DNA of 64,000 nucleotides from JACKNG01 sp040220855. GTDB lineage: Bacteria > Pseudomonadota > Gammaproteobacteria > Ga0077536. The notes beneath the pieces are model-generated. The model made no database searches, was not told where the DNA came from, and saw only the letters and a list, made by a program, of their open reading frames with translations. Position numbers and translations under genes: made by a program. The stretch is taken from NCBI GenBank assembly GCA_040220855.1, contig JAVJVZ010000038.1:30140-94139 (forward strand), read 5' to 3'. Below, piece by piece: positions 1 through 12,200 of the stretch (its first letter is position 1; the number at the start of each line of letters is the position of its first letter).

Positions 1-135
1 CGTTGGTCCATACAAACCAGCACTGTGCAGCATATAGACCAGCCTGCCCTCGCCCGTCCGTAAGCGCCTGTGCTCCTGCGCTGATATTCTGAAACCGCCA
101 AGAGAGCAACTTACTGATTTTACTGGCGATTAAAC

Positions 136-156
136 TTGGACTTAGACTAAGTCCAA
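136..156. promoter_or_regulatory. Perfect 21-bp palindrome upstream of katG, candidate operator
   Basis: Arms TTGGACTTAG (136-145) and CTAAGTCCAA (147-156) are exact reverse complements around a central A. The site lies 54 bases before the katG start codon, in the AT-richest part of the upstream region. Its size and symmetry fit a dimeric repressor site. A peroxide-sensing Fur/PerR-type regulator is conceivable because the core has TTAG...CTAA symmetry, but it does not match a textbook Fur, PerR or OxyR site closely enough to name the regulator. The rest of 1-210 shows no gene. Confidence 0.6.
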
Positions 157-210
157 TTCCTGGCCCAATGCGTGCTTAACCGTCGACGGCACAACAGTGA
201 GGAGACAGCC

Positions 211-2463
211 ATGCCCAGAGCCCGCTCGAACAGCCTATGCGCCACGGCCCTCGCCCTGACCATACTCGCCCCCCTCGGGGCGCATGCGGAAGGCGACCCG
301 ATGGCCACGACCAATGATTTCTGGTGGCCGAACAAGCTCGATCTCGACCCGCTGCGCGCACACGACCCGCGCTCGAACCCGTATGCAGACTTCGATTACG
401 CACAGGCTTTCCGTCAGGTCGACCTCGCGGCGCTGAAAGCGGACATTGAAAAGGTATTGACCACGTCGCAGGACTGGTGGCCGGCGGACTGGGGGCACTA
501 CGGCGGCCTCATGATCCGCATGGCGTGGCATGCCGCGGGGACATACCGCGTGCACGACGGCCGCGGCGGTGCGGAAGGCGCGCAACAGCGCTTCGAACCA
601 CTGAACAGCTGGCCCGACAACGTCAGCCTCGACAAGGCCCGCCGCCTGCTCGAGCCGGTCAAGCAGAAGTACGGCCGCAACGTGTCGTGGGGCGACCTGA
701 TGATCCTGGCCGGCAACGTCGCGCTCGAATCCATGGGCTTCGAGACGCTGGGCTTCGCCGGTGGTCGCGTGGACGACTGGGAGGCCGACGAAGTCTACTG
801 GGGCACCGAAAAGGAATGGCTCGGCAACGACAAGCGCTACCACGACGGTGAGCTCGAGCGTCCATTGGCGGCGGTCCAGATGGGTTTGATCTACGTGAAC
901 CCGGAGGGACCGAACGCCAACGGCGACCCGCTCTCGGCTGCCGCGGACATTCGCGAATCCTTCGGCCGCATGGCGATGAACGACGAGGAGATCGTCGCGC
1001 TGATCGCGGGCGGCCACACGCTCGGCAAGGCCCACGGCGCGCACAAAGCCGATTGCGTGGGAGCCGAACCCGCCGCCGCTCCGGTCGAGCAACAGGGTTT
1101 CGGCTGGCACAACAAGTGCGGCAAGGGCAAGGCCGAAGACAGCATGACCAGCGGCCTCGAAGGCGCATGGACCCAGACGCCGACCGCCTGGTCGATCCTC
1201 TATCTCGACAACCTGTTCCGCTTCGAATGGCAGAAGGTGAAGAGCCCCGCGGGCGCGACGCAGTGGCAGCCGGTCGACGAGGCGGCGCATGCCATCGTGC
1301 CGGATGCGCATGTCGAAGGTAAGCGCAATCCGCCGATGATGTTCACCACGGACATCGCCCTGAAGGAGGACCCGGGTTTCCGCAAGATTGCCGAGCGCTT
1401 CTGGAAGAATCCCAAGCAGTTCGACCAGGCCTTCGCCAGGGCGTGGTTCAAGCTGACCCATCGTGACATGGGCCCGCGTTCGCGCTACCTGGGGGCCGAG
1501 GTGCCCGAGGAAAGCTTCATCTGGCAGGATCCGGTGCCAGGGGTCGCGCACGCGTTGATCACCCACGAGGAGGCCGAACGCCTCGAAGCGAAGATTATCG
1601 AATCCGGCCTGTCCGTGCCGGCCCTGGCCCGCACTGCGTGGGCATCGGCCTCGACCTTCCGCGGCTCGGATATGCGTGGTGGCGCGAATGGCGCGCGCAT
1701 CCGGCTTGCGCCGCAGAAGGACTGGGCGGTCAACGACCCGGCCGAGCTGGCCAAGGTCCTCGCCAAGCTCGAAGCCGTGCGCAGCGATTTCAACAAGACG
1801 CTGACGGGTGGTAAGCAGGTATCACTCGCCGACACCATCGTGGTGGCGGGTAACGCAGCTGTCGAGGCGGCGGCCCGTGCCGCCGGTCACGAGATCGATC
1901 TGGCCTTCACGCCTGGACGCACGGACGCCACGCCGGAACAGACCGACATCGAGTCCTTCGCCGTGCTCGAACCGATGGCGGATGCCTTCCGCAACTACTA
2001 CGACAAGCGCAGCTACGGCTCCCCGACCCGCATGCTGGTCGAGAAGGCGGACCTGCTGAACCTGACGGTGCCGGAGATGACCGTGCTCGTCGGCGGCATG
2101 CGTGCACTCGGTGCAAACGCGGGAGGCGCCAAGCATGGCGTGCTGACCGATCAACCCGGCGTGCTGAGCAATGACTTCTTCGTCAACCTGCTCGGCATGG
2201 ACACCGTGTGGGAGAAATCGAAGGAAACCGCCGGCCTGTACGACGGCCATGACCGCGCTACCGGCAAGCACAAGTGGCAGGCATCGTCGGTCGACCTGGT
2301 CTTCGGCTCGAACTCCGAACTGCGTGCCGTGGCAAGTGTCTACGCGGCCGCCGGCAGTGAAGCAAAGTTCGTCGAGGATTTCGCGGCGGCGTGGACTAAG
2401 GTGATGAACCTCGACCGTTTCGACGCCGGCTTGCCGCAAGGCTCCAGCGTTGCGGCGCGCTGA
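211..2463 (+). CDS. katG: Exported catalase-peroxidase KatG (KatP-like)
   Basis: This bifunctional haem enzyme decomposes H2O2 by catalase and peroxidase reactions. The 750-residue product has the distal Arg-x-x-Trp-His site (MIRMAWHAAGTYR) and the proximal haem-ligand region AGGHTLGKAHGA. It also has the Tyr of GLIYVNPEG and the Met of GRMAMND that, with the distal Trp, form the family's Met-Tyr-Trp crosslink. A second, non-catalytic peroxidase-like half follows, as is normal for the family. The ATG at 211 is preferred to one at 172 because GAGGAG sits just upstream and the protein then begins with a clean Sec signal peptide ending in GAHA. Most KatG proteins are cytoplasmic. The signal peptide predicts a periplasmic enzyme like plasmid-encoded KatP. 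The gene appears monocistronic behind a 21-bp palindrome. Confidence 0.96.
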   Translation: MPRARSNSLCATALALTILAPLGAHAEGDPMATTNDFWWPNKLDLDPLRAHDPRSNPYADFDYAQAFRQVDLAALKADIEKVLTTSQDWWPADWGHYGGLMIRMAWHAAGTYRVHDGRGGAEGAQQRFEPLNSWPDNVSLDKARRLLEPVKQKYGRNVSWGDLMILAGNVALESMGFETLGFAGGRVDDWEADEVYWGTEKEWLGNDKRYHDGELERPLAAVQMGLIYVNPEGPNANGDPLSAAADIRESFGRMAMNDEEIVALIAGGHTLGKAHGAHKADCVGAEPAAAPVEQQGFGWHNKCGKGKAEDSMTSGLEGAWTQTPTAWSILYLDNLFRFEWQKVKSPAGATQWQPVDEAAHAIVPDAHVEGKRNPPMMFTTDIALKEDPGFRKIAERFWKNPKQFDQAFARAWFKLTHRDMGPRSRYLGAEVPEESFIWQDPVPGVAHALITHEEAERLEAKIIESGLSVPALARTAWASASTFRGSDMRGGANGARIRLAPQKDWAVNDPAELAKVLAKLEAVRSDFNKTLTGGKQVSLADTIVVAGNAAVEAAARAAGHEIDLAFTPGRTDATPEQTDIESFAVLEPMADAFRNYYDKRSYGSPTRMLVEKADLLNLTVPEMTVLVGGMRALGANAGGAKHGVLTDQPGVLSNDFFVNLLGMDTVWEKSKETAGLYDGHDRATGKHKWQASSVDLVFGSNSELRAVASVYAAAGSEAKFVEDFAAAWTKVMNLDRFDAGLPQGSSVAAR

Positions 2464-2497
2464 GCGAGGGCGAGCACGGTAACAGCCACGCAGGGGG

Positions 2498-2527
2498 CGG
2501 CGGCGTGCAGGCCTGTGCACGCCGCCG
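2498..2527. terminator. Strong hairpin between convergent katG and the giant-protein operon
   Basis: Arms CGGCGGCGTGCA (2498-2509) and TGCACGCCGCCG (2516-2527) form a perfect 12-bp GC-rich stem with a 6-base loop. It lies 34 bases after the katG stop codon and 132 bases beyond the end of the convergent - strand operon. There is no U-tract on either strand, so it may act as a bidirectional stabilising or terminating structure rather than a classic intrinsic terminator. The remainder of 2528-2658 shows no gene. Confidence 0.55.
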
Positions 2528-2658
2528 TCCGCTTCACGACGGCGAGCGACCAACTCGATTGCCGTGCTTCGCTCCCCGCCCTGGCAACTGCGCGTTGTCG
2601 CTACCAGCGGTCAAGCGTGGTCATGCATGCGTCCCCGGGCCCATTTGGATAGCCTCTC

Positions 2659-3222
2659 TCAAGCGTGCGGAAGTCTCTGTGCGGGCCGCAGCCTGAGCGC
2701 GAGCGCGAGCGGCAGCGCGAGCAGCGCGACCGCGGGCGGGAGTGGCACCACCGCCACGGATTTCACACCGCTCACGAGTTCCCCGGTGAGTTCGTCGTCG
2801 AGATTGAAGGTCTGCAGGACAGCCATGAAATCGAGTGATTGCGGCGGAACGAGGGACGGGTCGACCGCAAAGGTCCAGGTCACCAGTTGACCCGGACCAA
2901 GCGAGTTGAGCGTGCTCAGGAATGCCATATTGCCCAGGCCACCCGGCGCATTGGCGAGAAACGAGCCACCGCCGAGCAGCGGCCCCGCTGTCGCGCTCAC
3001 GCCGGCCACACCGCCATTGTTCGACTCGATCGACACCAGGAGCGTGTCGATTTCGGCCAGGAGCGCCACATCGAGCTCGATAGCGAGCGAGATGGTCGTG
3101 CCCGGTTCGACGGTATCCGGTCCGCTGATCACCAGGGCCGCCTGCGCATACCAGGGCGACACCATCATCAACATCAGCGCTGCCGCGCGCGCGCTTCGGA
3201 GGGTACGTGATTGAACCTGCAT
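2659..3222 (-). CDS. Small VPLPA-CTERM (exosortase-type) protein with a cohesin-like domain
   Basis: The 187-residue protein has a Sec signal peptide ending in WYAQA. It is followed by a domain of about 125 residues that opens with GPDTVEPGTTISLAIEL, the start typical of cohesin-like beta-sandwich modules. The tail is VPLPPAVALLALPLALAL followed by Arg-rich residues, the tripartite sorting signal (VPLP motif, hydrophobic stretch, basic end) of exosortase-processed PEP-CTERM/VPLPA-CTERM proteins. The start at 3222 is chosen because it lies 5 bases after the stop of the giant gene, leaves an intact signal peptide and allows translational coupling. An earlier start would overlap the giant gene. 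The position suggests an envelope partner or anchor for the giant protein, which itself has cohesin- and dockerin-like modules. No exosortase gene is in this window. Confidence 0.85.
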   Translation of the reverse strand: MQVQSRTLRSARAAALMLMMVSPWYAQAALVISGPDTVEPGTTISLAIELDVALLAEIDTLLVSIESNNGGVAGVSATAGPLLGGGSFLANAPGGLGNMAFLSTLNSLGPGQLVTWTFAVDPSLVPPQSLDFMAVLQTFNLDDELTGELVSGVKSVAVVPLPPAVALLALPLALALRLRPAQRLPHA

Positions 3223-3227
3223 GTCGA

Positions 3228-6200
3228 TTACCTGCTCGATGTGGAGTTGAGATGAGACGACCGCTCGCCCGTTCCGGAACCGCTCGTACGCAGCTCGAGG
3301 GGCAGGTCGATCTTGAAAGCATTGTTGGGGTGCATCTGCCGGCGGCCGGCGTTGGTGAGGAAATCTTCGACCCACGCGTCGATGCTGGCCGTCGCCCGTG
3401 AGGTCGGCGTAGTCCGCGGGCCCGACGTGTCGGGCCACGCGATGCGCTGGCCGCCCTTGGCGGCGGCTTTGCCCCCGTTCGCATCGTGCCCGCTTGACGC
3501 GCCCTCGCCGCGTACCCGCAGCCAGCCATCGGTATGGTCCTCGCCGGCCATCGGCACCGGATTGAGCGTAAGGCGGCCATCATTGAGCGACGCCCACACC
3601 AGGTCGACCAGGTAGCGCCCCGGCCGGACTGCGTCCTTGACCCGGAAATCCAGGTCGACAAGGCTACCCCGCCCCCCGGGCAATGCGTCGATACGCGCCA
3701 GGTCGACCTTGATCACGCCGGGCGTGCCGGTGTCGGTCAGCCATTCGAAGTCGCCGGTCACGCTGCCGCGACGGACGTCGCGCAGCTCGATGACCGACGG
3801 GTCATACGCGATCTCGAGTTGCGCCGCTTCGAGCCCTGCCGCCGTATCGAGTTCGATCGGCACCGTGACGTCGCGGCCGTTCGCCACCTCGGTCGTCGCC
3901 GGCAGGCTGACCAAGGGATCCGGACCGCTCAGCGGCAAGACGGGCGGAACGACGGGCAGTGGTGGAATCTTCGGCTGGTCGCTACCGCTGATCTCGCGCA
4001 GCAGCAGGGTAGCGTCGGCACCGGTGAGACGGCCGTTCGCGGACGTATCACCGATGATGACCGGATCGACCAGCGGCCACTGCTCGAAGCCCGCAGCGAG
4101 GCCCACCAGCACAGCCTGGATCTGCTGCACATCCTGCAAGGTATAGGTGGCGCTGAAGGTCGCGTCACCAACGTAGGAAACCACCTGCACGCCGTGCGCA
4201 CCGACAGCGTTGACGTCGACGCCGTCGATTGCGATGTTCATGATGTCGAGCCGCTGCTTGGCCCCGTAAGGTGCCGTGCCGGGCACCGACCCCAGGATGC
4301 GCGTCAGCTCGAGCGCCGTACCGTCTACCGGCGCGCCGAACTCGACGGTGATGCGGGCGATACCCGCCACCGACAGGTCGACCGTGGCAGTGCCGCCCGC
4401 CGGATCGACCACGTCGGTTATCGTCAGCAGCGTCGAGTCGTAGTGCAGCTCGAAGGTGGCGGTCGTGAACAGTCCCGCGTCGGCAATGGTGACTGGCGTG
4501 CCACTCACGTCCCCCGGCAGATCAACTGCCTGCTCCGGACCACGGGCGAAATCGGCGATGCCGATGCGCGCGCTGCCGGCGAGGGCGACGTTGAACGCGC
4601 CGAGGAAGTCGCCACCCGCGACGCCGTCGTCGTCACCGTCAAGCAGACTGCCGAATTCTCCGCGGAAGCCATCGGCGCGACTCGCGAGTGTGAGCGTGTA
4701 GGCGCCATCGGCAAGCGGGCCACCCGTGCGCACGAACGAGAAGCCGGCGAGGTCCGCATCGAGCAACAGGGAACCTTGCACATCGCCAGCGGGGCCGGCG
4801 AGCACCAGGTCCGGCAGCCCGAACGTGCCGCCGGCGCCATCATAGAGATTCAGCACGCTGGCATCGATCGCGCGGTTGAAGCGCAGGTCGAAGCCGGAGG
4901 CATTGGGCGTGACCGACACCACCGCGAGCGGATCGAGAGCGTTTACTTCGAGCGCGAACGGCGCGGCATTCCACGTGCCGTCCTCATCCGTCGCACTGGC
5001 ATTGATTTCGAAGGAACCGGTCAGACTGTAGACATGATCGATGACGGGCGGATTGCCGGCGACGACCTCAACGGTACCGTCGCCCCAGTCGATAGTCCAG
5101 CTCGTGATGGTATCGTCGCCGGGGTCAGTGGCGGCGAGACCCAGGGTATAGGTTGCCTCCTGCGTCGTCGTCGCGTCACCGGAGAGCGTCAGCGTCGGCG
5201 CGACGTTCAATACCTCGAGCTCGAAGCTGGTCGCAACCGAGCGTGCCGGCAGCCCGCTGTCCGTGACGGTAACCGTGACCGTGCCGGTATCGGGTCCGTC
5301 CGGGGTGCTCGCCCAGGCAATCACGAACTCGTCGCCGTCGCGTACGGCGGTCGCGCCCGGCACGCCGCTCACCACCGCCGTCAGCGTGCCGCCCTCGGGA
5401 TCGGTCGCGTCGAGCCGCACCGAGTAGGCATCGCCTTCGTTCAGGACGACGTCGGGCAGGGTACCGATGACCGGCGGATCGTTGACAATCTCGAAGGCGA
5501 AATCCGACGTATCGTTGATGGACGCGTCCGCCACATCGCTCACGCGGATGAAATAGTTCGACCCGGCCGCGATCACCGTCTCGTCGACTGTCCACTCGAA
5601 CACGCCGTCGTTGGTTTCGTTCGCCGCCAGCAACGCGTAGCTGCCGGCGATACCAGTGGCCGAGTACGCGATATCGACCGGCCCGGCCAGGCCGTCGCTG
5701 CGCCAGCGGATGTCGAACGTCGAGAGCTGGTGAATTCGCTCGCCGCCGTTGGGTGCGAGCACCATCACGTACTGCGCCGGGCTGAGCGAGGCCTGCGCCG
5801 TGTTGCCATAGGCACCGACGTTGACGTAGCCGCCATTGGTGACCGGCTCGTCGGCGAAGGGGTCGTTGGCATCGCCGCGGTCGATGGCGGGCGACTGCTG
5901 CGCGTCGAGGGTGAGTATCGGCGTCAACGCAACCGGCGTACCGGGGTAAATGAAGGAGGGCGGCCCCTGCACCGGCGCGAGCGATCCGCCGTGGAAGCTG
6001 CCGTGCTCGCTGCGCACGTGGAAATCGTCGTCGCGACCATCGGTCACGCCGTCCTGGTAGCCGAGGATATTGTCGGCACCGTTGGCATCGACGAACAGCG
6101 GGTTGGTGAACAGGCTGTCGACGTCGGTGCCTGTCGCGCCGCGCCAGTCGGCGAAGCTGCTCCGCGCGGCGCCGTTCCAGAACCCGGTATCACCCGAGCC

Positions 6201-9200
6201 GAAGGGCGAGCGATACAGCACATTGGTGTCGGACGTGAAACCCGCCTGCGAATCGAGCGTCACCGTGATGCCGGTACCGTGCTCTGCCCAGATGATGTTG
6301 TTGCGTACATTGGTTCCGCTCGCGCCGCCTTCGATACGCAGCGCGTCGGCATCGATCTCGACCAGCGTGTTGTTCACCACCTCGGCATCGTTGGCCCCGG
6401 TGACGAGGAGCCCCGTCCGCTCGTTGTCGTAGATGACATTGTTGCGCACCAGCACCGTGTTACCGGCGACGCTGACACCGAGAGGATTCGTGTACACCAC
6501 GTTCTCGAGGACATCCGAATCGACGGCCAGAATGCCGACCTGGCGGTTCGCGTAGACCCGGTTGCCCTGCACCAGGGACTGCGCGGCGTCGATGCCGATA
6601 CCGCTGCCATACACGATGTTCGACATCGCCACGGCACCGTCACGCGCGGTAATCCCGATCGCGGAGAATGCCGTCTGCTCGGCTACCGTGTTGCCGGCGA
6701 ACACCACGTCGCCGCTCACTTCGGCGCCGCTCGAGGTGTTCTGCCAGATGATGTTGGCGGTCAGCGGCGCGAGTGACTTCGAACCGACGAGCGCCGAGCC
6801 GCCGCCGGCATTCTCCACCACCAGTCCGCGCTCATTGGCCAGCGCGACGTTGTTCTGTATCACTGCGTCGCCCGGCGCCTGGATCACGAAGCCGGTACCA
6901 CGGTTGAGCACCGCGATGTTGCGCCAGACCTCGTCGACACCCCCGGCCAGGCGCACGCCGTCACCCGCGTTCTCGGCCGCGATGGAATCGGAGAGCGACG
7001 CGATCGGCCCGTTGATGACGATGCCGCTGCCGGCATTCTCGCGCGCTTCGAGGCCTGTGAACTTCGACAGCGGCGCCACGCTGGTGATGTCGATGCCGTT
7101 GCCGGCGTGCCCGGTCGCGACGATATCGTGGGCGAGGAAGTCGTCGCTGCCGTTGTGCACGAGCAGGCCGGCGGCGGCGTCGCGCAGCGTGAGGTGGCTG
7201 ACGAGCATGTCGTCGGCATCGTTGATCTCGATGAGCGGCCGCGACTGGTCGCCTGGAATAGCGGGGAACAGCGCGGCAACGCGACCGGCACCGGTCGGAC
7301 CGCTCAGTTCGAACCCCTCCTCGGTGCCGAGCCCGAGGTCGGTGACGCCCGAGACGGTCACGGGGTCGATCAGCGGGTAGTCACCGGTATCGACGAGGAG
7401 CCGCGAACCCGGCGTGAGGTCATACACGCGCAACAGGTTCGTCGGGTAGGGCTTCGGTGCGCTGGAGATCTTGCCGGTGTGGCGGTTGTCGCCGATGCCG
7501 TTCGGGGTGTACTCGTCGTTGGCGTTGGAAGCGTCGTCGACAAAGTAGACGTCGCCGTCCTCGGGCACCGTGAAGGGCTCCTGGCTGCGATCGAGAACGA
7601 GCGGGTTGTCGACCCAGGAGACCTGTACGCGCAGCCCGTAGGTGCCGTAGGGGATCGCATCGGCAGCCGGTGTCCACAGGAACTCGCCGTCGTCGGGCGT
7701 CGCCGCGGTGATCGTAGTCAGGAAGGCGGGTCCATCCGGCGTATCGCGATACAAATCGATGCGCACGTCCGAACCGCCGGTATTGTTGAAGCTCTCCCAG
7801 CGTATCGCCAGCGCGCGGTCGCGCACGGCGTCGACGTAGAGATCCGGGCTCTGCAGCGCGATGTGCTGCTGCCCCGCCGCCGGCAAGGCCAGCGGTGAGG
7901 TAAAGCGCTGGGAGCCGAACAGCGGGTTGAGCGCGTACGCGTCGTTGTAGCGGCTCTCGAAGCGCGGCCGCGCCCACTCCGGGTTGACCACCGTTGCTCC
8001 GACGGAGTTGAGATCGAAGCGGGCGATGTCGGCCTGCCAGTCGAGCACATCGACGAAATCGCGCGTCCAGTAGCCGACCTTGCCGTTGCCGCTGGCATAG
8101 AGGTTGTTGAAGTCGCTGAAGAACCCGGCCTGGGAATCGTTGGCGACGAAGAGGCCGTAGCCATCCTCGGTCCACAGCGTGTTGTGCAGCACGGAGACGT
8201 CACGTGCGCCGCCGATCAGTCGGACGAGATCCCCCGCCGGGGTGTACAGGGTATTGCCGGTGAGTTTGACCTCGGCCACGCCGTCGATGAGCACGCCGGC
8301 GGTCGAGTTGCGGTAGATCTCGTTGCCGGTAATCGCATTGCCGTCGGCGGCCAGGATACCCACGGCATTGCGGCCGATGCGGTTGTGCTGGATGTCGCCG
8401 TCGAACTGATGCACGCCGGTCTGGTTGCCCTCGATGCGGTTGGCGGAGGCGAGGTTGTCGCCGCCGATCACACCCGAGCCGCTGACGCCGAACTGGTTGT
8501 CCCGGATCTGCTGGTTCTGCACGGTCGCACCAACCAGCTGCACGCCGGTGCCATTGCCGTGAATGTCGTTCGGCCGGCTGCCGGCGAGGAAGCCGAGACC
8601 GTTACCGGCCTCGCTCACGGTGCTGCGCACACCCACGGTGTTTCCATGGATGTGGTTGTCGTTCAACAACGCGGGCGCGCCGTAGCGCACGCCGATACTG
8701 GCACCATGGATGGTGTTGGAACGAATCTCGCCGCCGAATGGTGCGGCGAGCAAGAGGCCCGTGCCGCTGGCGGCGATGTCGTTGTGGGCGACGAGTCCCG
8801 ACGCCGCGGCGGCGACGGTCAAGCCGGTGGACCCCGTGAAGCGATTGTGCAGTACCTGCAGCTTGGCACCACCGTTGAGGGTCACACCGCTTGAAGCGAT
8901 GGTGTTGTCGACGAGCGCGAGGCCCACGGTACCGTCCTGGACGACCACGCCGGCCGCCAGGTGAAGCCGTTGCAGCACGCCGCCCGCCTCGACGGTCACG
9001 AGGCCCGCGATGGTCGAGGTACCGCCCTGTGCACCGACAATCGTGACCCCGGCATCGTCGGCGCCGAGGGTGAAGCCGGCGTAATTGCCGGCGCCGAGGA
9101 TGATGAAATCACCCGCGCCGAGATCGTTCGCCGCGAGAATCGACTGCACGCCCACTGCAGGCGTCGCCTGGATCACCTTGCCCGGCAGTGTGGTGACGCC

Positions 9201-12200
9201 ACGCAGATAAGCCTGCGGCAGGCCGGAGGTCTCGTCGGTCCAACCGACCGTCGGACGGCCCAGGCCGTCGACCGCCAGGTTGATTGCGGACAACGCACCA
9301 CCGGTTGCACTGATACCCTTGCCACTGGCATCGCCGGGCAGGGTCTCGACGAAGTTCGTGCCATCCCAGCGCTTGGCATAGATGTGCGCATCTGGGTCCG
9401 CGTAGTCGCCGGCATCGTGGTCGACCCAGAGCAGGAACATTTCGCCACCGCCGGACTCGAGCTTGGGATCGAGCGCACGCCGGTCGGTATCACTCACCCC
9501 GTTGGCGAGTGCCGAACTGCCCGCGCTGACCCAGTCGCTGCCGTCGTAGCGCTTGACGTAGATCTGCTCGTAATCCGCGACCCGTTCGCGGTAGGCGACG
9601 AACAGTTCACCGTCGAACCAGGCCGCATCCGGCTCACGGCTCTCGGTGTCACTGTCGGAGACGTTGTCCGCGGTCGACGAATTGCCGGCGAGGTTGGTCC
9701 ACTTGCCGAAGGTCAGGGCGCGCACGTAGACCTCGGTCGCGTCACCGAGCCCTTCGCTCCAGGTCACCGCCAGCTTGTCACCGGCAGCCGCGACGTCGTA
9801 CTCGGACACCCCGATTGCACTCTGCGTGATACCGCCGCCGGATGCGGCCCCTGGGGAGACCGCCACCCAGTTGGTGCCATCGAAGACCTTGGCGAACACC
9901 TGGCGGACGGCGCCCAGTGGCGATGGCTGGTTGGGACTGCTCAGTGCATCCAGCCAGGTCACCAGCATGCGTCCGTCGTACTCGACGATCTTGGGCTGGT
10001 CCGCCATCGAGACGAAATCACTGAAGCCACTGATCCCGCCCGGCAGCAGCGAATTGCCCATGGTCACCCAGGCATCGCTGCCGGCGTCATACTGGGCGCC
10101 CTTGATGACCATGCCTGCGCCTTCGACCTCCATCCATACCACGGTCGGCCGCCCTTCGAAGACGAGCAGCGAAGGCCGGCGCGAATCGGATGCGGAATCG
10201 CTGACACCGCCGCCCGCGGCCGAGCCACCGAGCATCTGCCACCCGTTGCCGGTCTCGCGCGCGACGTAGATCTCGTAGTTGCCGTTGCGGGAATCGGACC
10301 AGGCCGCGTAGCGCACGCCGTTGGCGTCGACCGTCACCGCGGTATCGAGCGCAGCCCCCACGCCGCCAGACAGACCGAAAGCGGTCGCCGACCCGGCGAT
10401 CTCGGCCCACCAGCCGGCGTAGAGCGGCCCGCTCGGCAGCGTGTCGACTGCCAGCGGATCGTCCGGGCTCACTTCGGGGACCGGGTTGGGCGTGGCCGGC
10501 GGCGCGACGATGGTGGCCGGATTGTCACCGGGACCGGCATTGACCAGGTTGCTGGCGCCGAGCGTGTCGTCGATGCGGTCGTCCTCGCCTTCGCCGAACA
10601 GCACGTCGTTGCCGCCCTGGCCGTCGAGGGTGTCACGGCCCGAACCCGGCTCGTTCAGATTCGTGCCGAAGTCGCCATAGAGGTAGTCGACCGCGTTGTC
10701 GTCGCCGGCGGTGAAGTCGTCGCCGAGCAGGGTGTCGTGGTCGCCCCCGCCGACCAGCACGTCGGCCCCGGGACCGCCGAGGATGATGTCATCGCCGAAG
10801 CCACCGTCGATGATGTCGTTGCCTTCCCCGCCGGCGAGCACGTCGTTGGCGCCGTAGCCGTAGATGTAGTCATTTCCGGCATCGCCGATGATGCCGTCGA
10901 CACTCTCGTCGGAGCCGTGCAGAACGTCATCGCCTGCGCCGCCGTAGATGATGTTGACCTCGCCGCCGCCGCCGCGGATGCGGTCGTCGTCCTCGTTGCC
11001 CATGAGCCGGTCGCTGCCACGGCCGCCGTCGATATCGTCGTAGCCCGTGCCGCCGCTGATCTCGTCGTCTCCGAAACCACCGAGGAGGTCGTCGTCGCCG
11101 GCACCGCCGTCGATCAGGTCGCCGTGCGCCCCACCTTCGATGTAATCGTCACCGCTACGCCCGTAGATGATATCGGCACCACCCAACCCGTAGACGGTGT
11201 CGTTATCGGGACCGGCATCGATGACATCACCGAAGTAGACGCCATCGCTCAGGTCCGAATCGTCGCTGCCCGCGTCGGAGCCGAAAATCAGGTCGTCGCC
11301 GCCGGAGGTGTTGATGAACGTGTTGAGAATCTTGTTCTCGATGCGTACCTCGTCGGGGTCACGCAAGGTATTGATGGTGGTGCGGTCGGCGACCATCGCC
11401 CCGCGCAGCACCACGCGCGATCCGACGCCCGGATCGGCGTTGCCGTAATCCCCGTTGATGACGACAGTGCTCGGCGTCGAGATGAGGCTCTCGAGCCGCG
11501 TATCGACGTCGTCACCCACGTTGAGCGTGATGCCGGCCTCCTGGCTGAGGATGAACGCGCCTTCCATCAGCACGAGATCCTCGTCCGTGTCCGGCGTATC
11601 GGGTACGGTCAGCCGTACCAGGCCACCGGGCGTGAAGACGAACTGGACGTTCATCAACCCGTCCGTCTCGAGTGCCCAGACATGACTGGTGGCCAGCGCG
11701 CTGAAGCGGCCCGGCCGCGTCGTCGAGGAATCGACGTCGAAGTCGTTGTCGGACTCGCCCACGGTGCCGCCGGCGTAGAGCGTCACGTTGACCCCGATGG
11801 CGTCGGCCTCGGCATCATCGAAGGCATCGAGCATGCTGCCATCCAGCGCGGTGAGGAACACGTCCCCGCTGACCGAGCGCGCACGATCGACATTCATGTC
11901 GCCGTCAGTCTCGATCAATACGATGTCGAGCAGGGCGTCGGCCTTGACGACACCGTAGACGGGACGCGCGGAATCGATCTCGAGCGGGTTTTCGAACAGC
12001 CCGATGTTGCCGTTGTCCGCGCGCAGGGTGATGTTGATGCCGACGACATCGGCGGCGTCGTCGGCCGGCACATCGATGATGTCGGCGAAACGGCCGGTGA
12101 GCATTACGTTGCGATTGGTCGACTCGATGCGCCCGGCGCGCAGGTCGCCGAGCTCCTCGGTCAACGTGATGTTGCCATTCGTGAGCACGTCGATGTTGCC

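Noticed and set aside
2659..3438. Longer form of the small cohesin-like protein starting at 3438
   Set aside because: It would overlap the giant gene by over 200 bases, and the signal peptide begins at the ATG at 3222.
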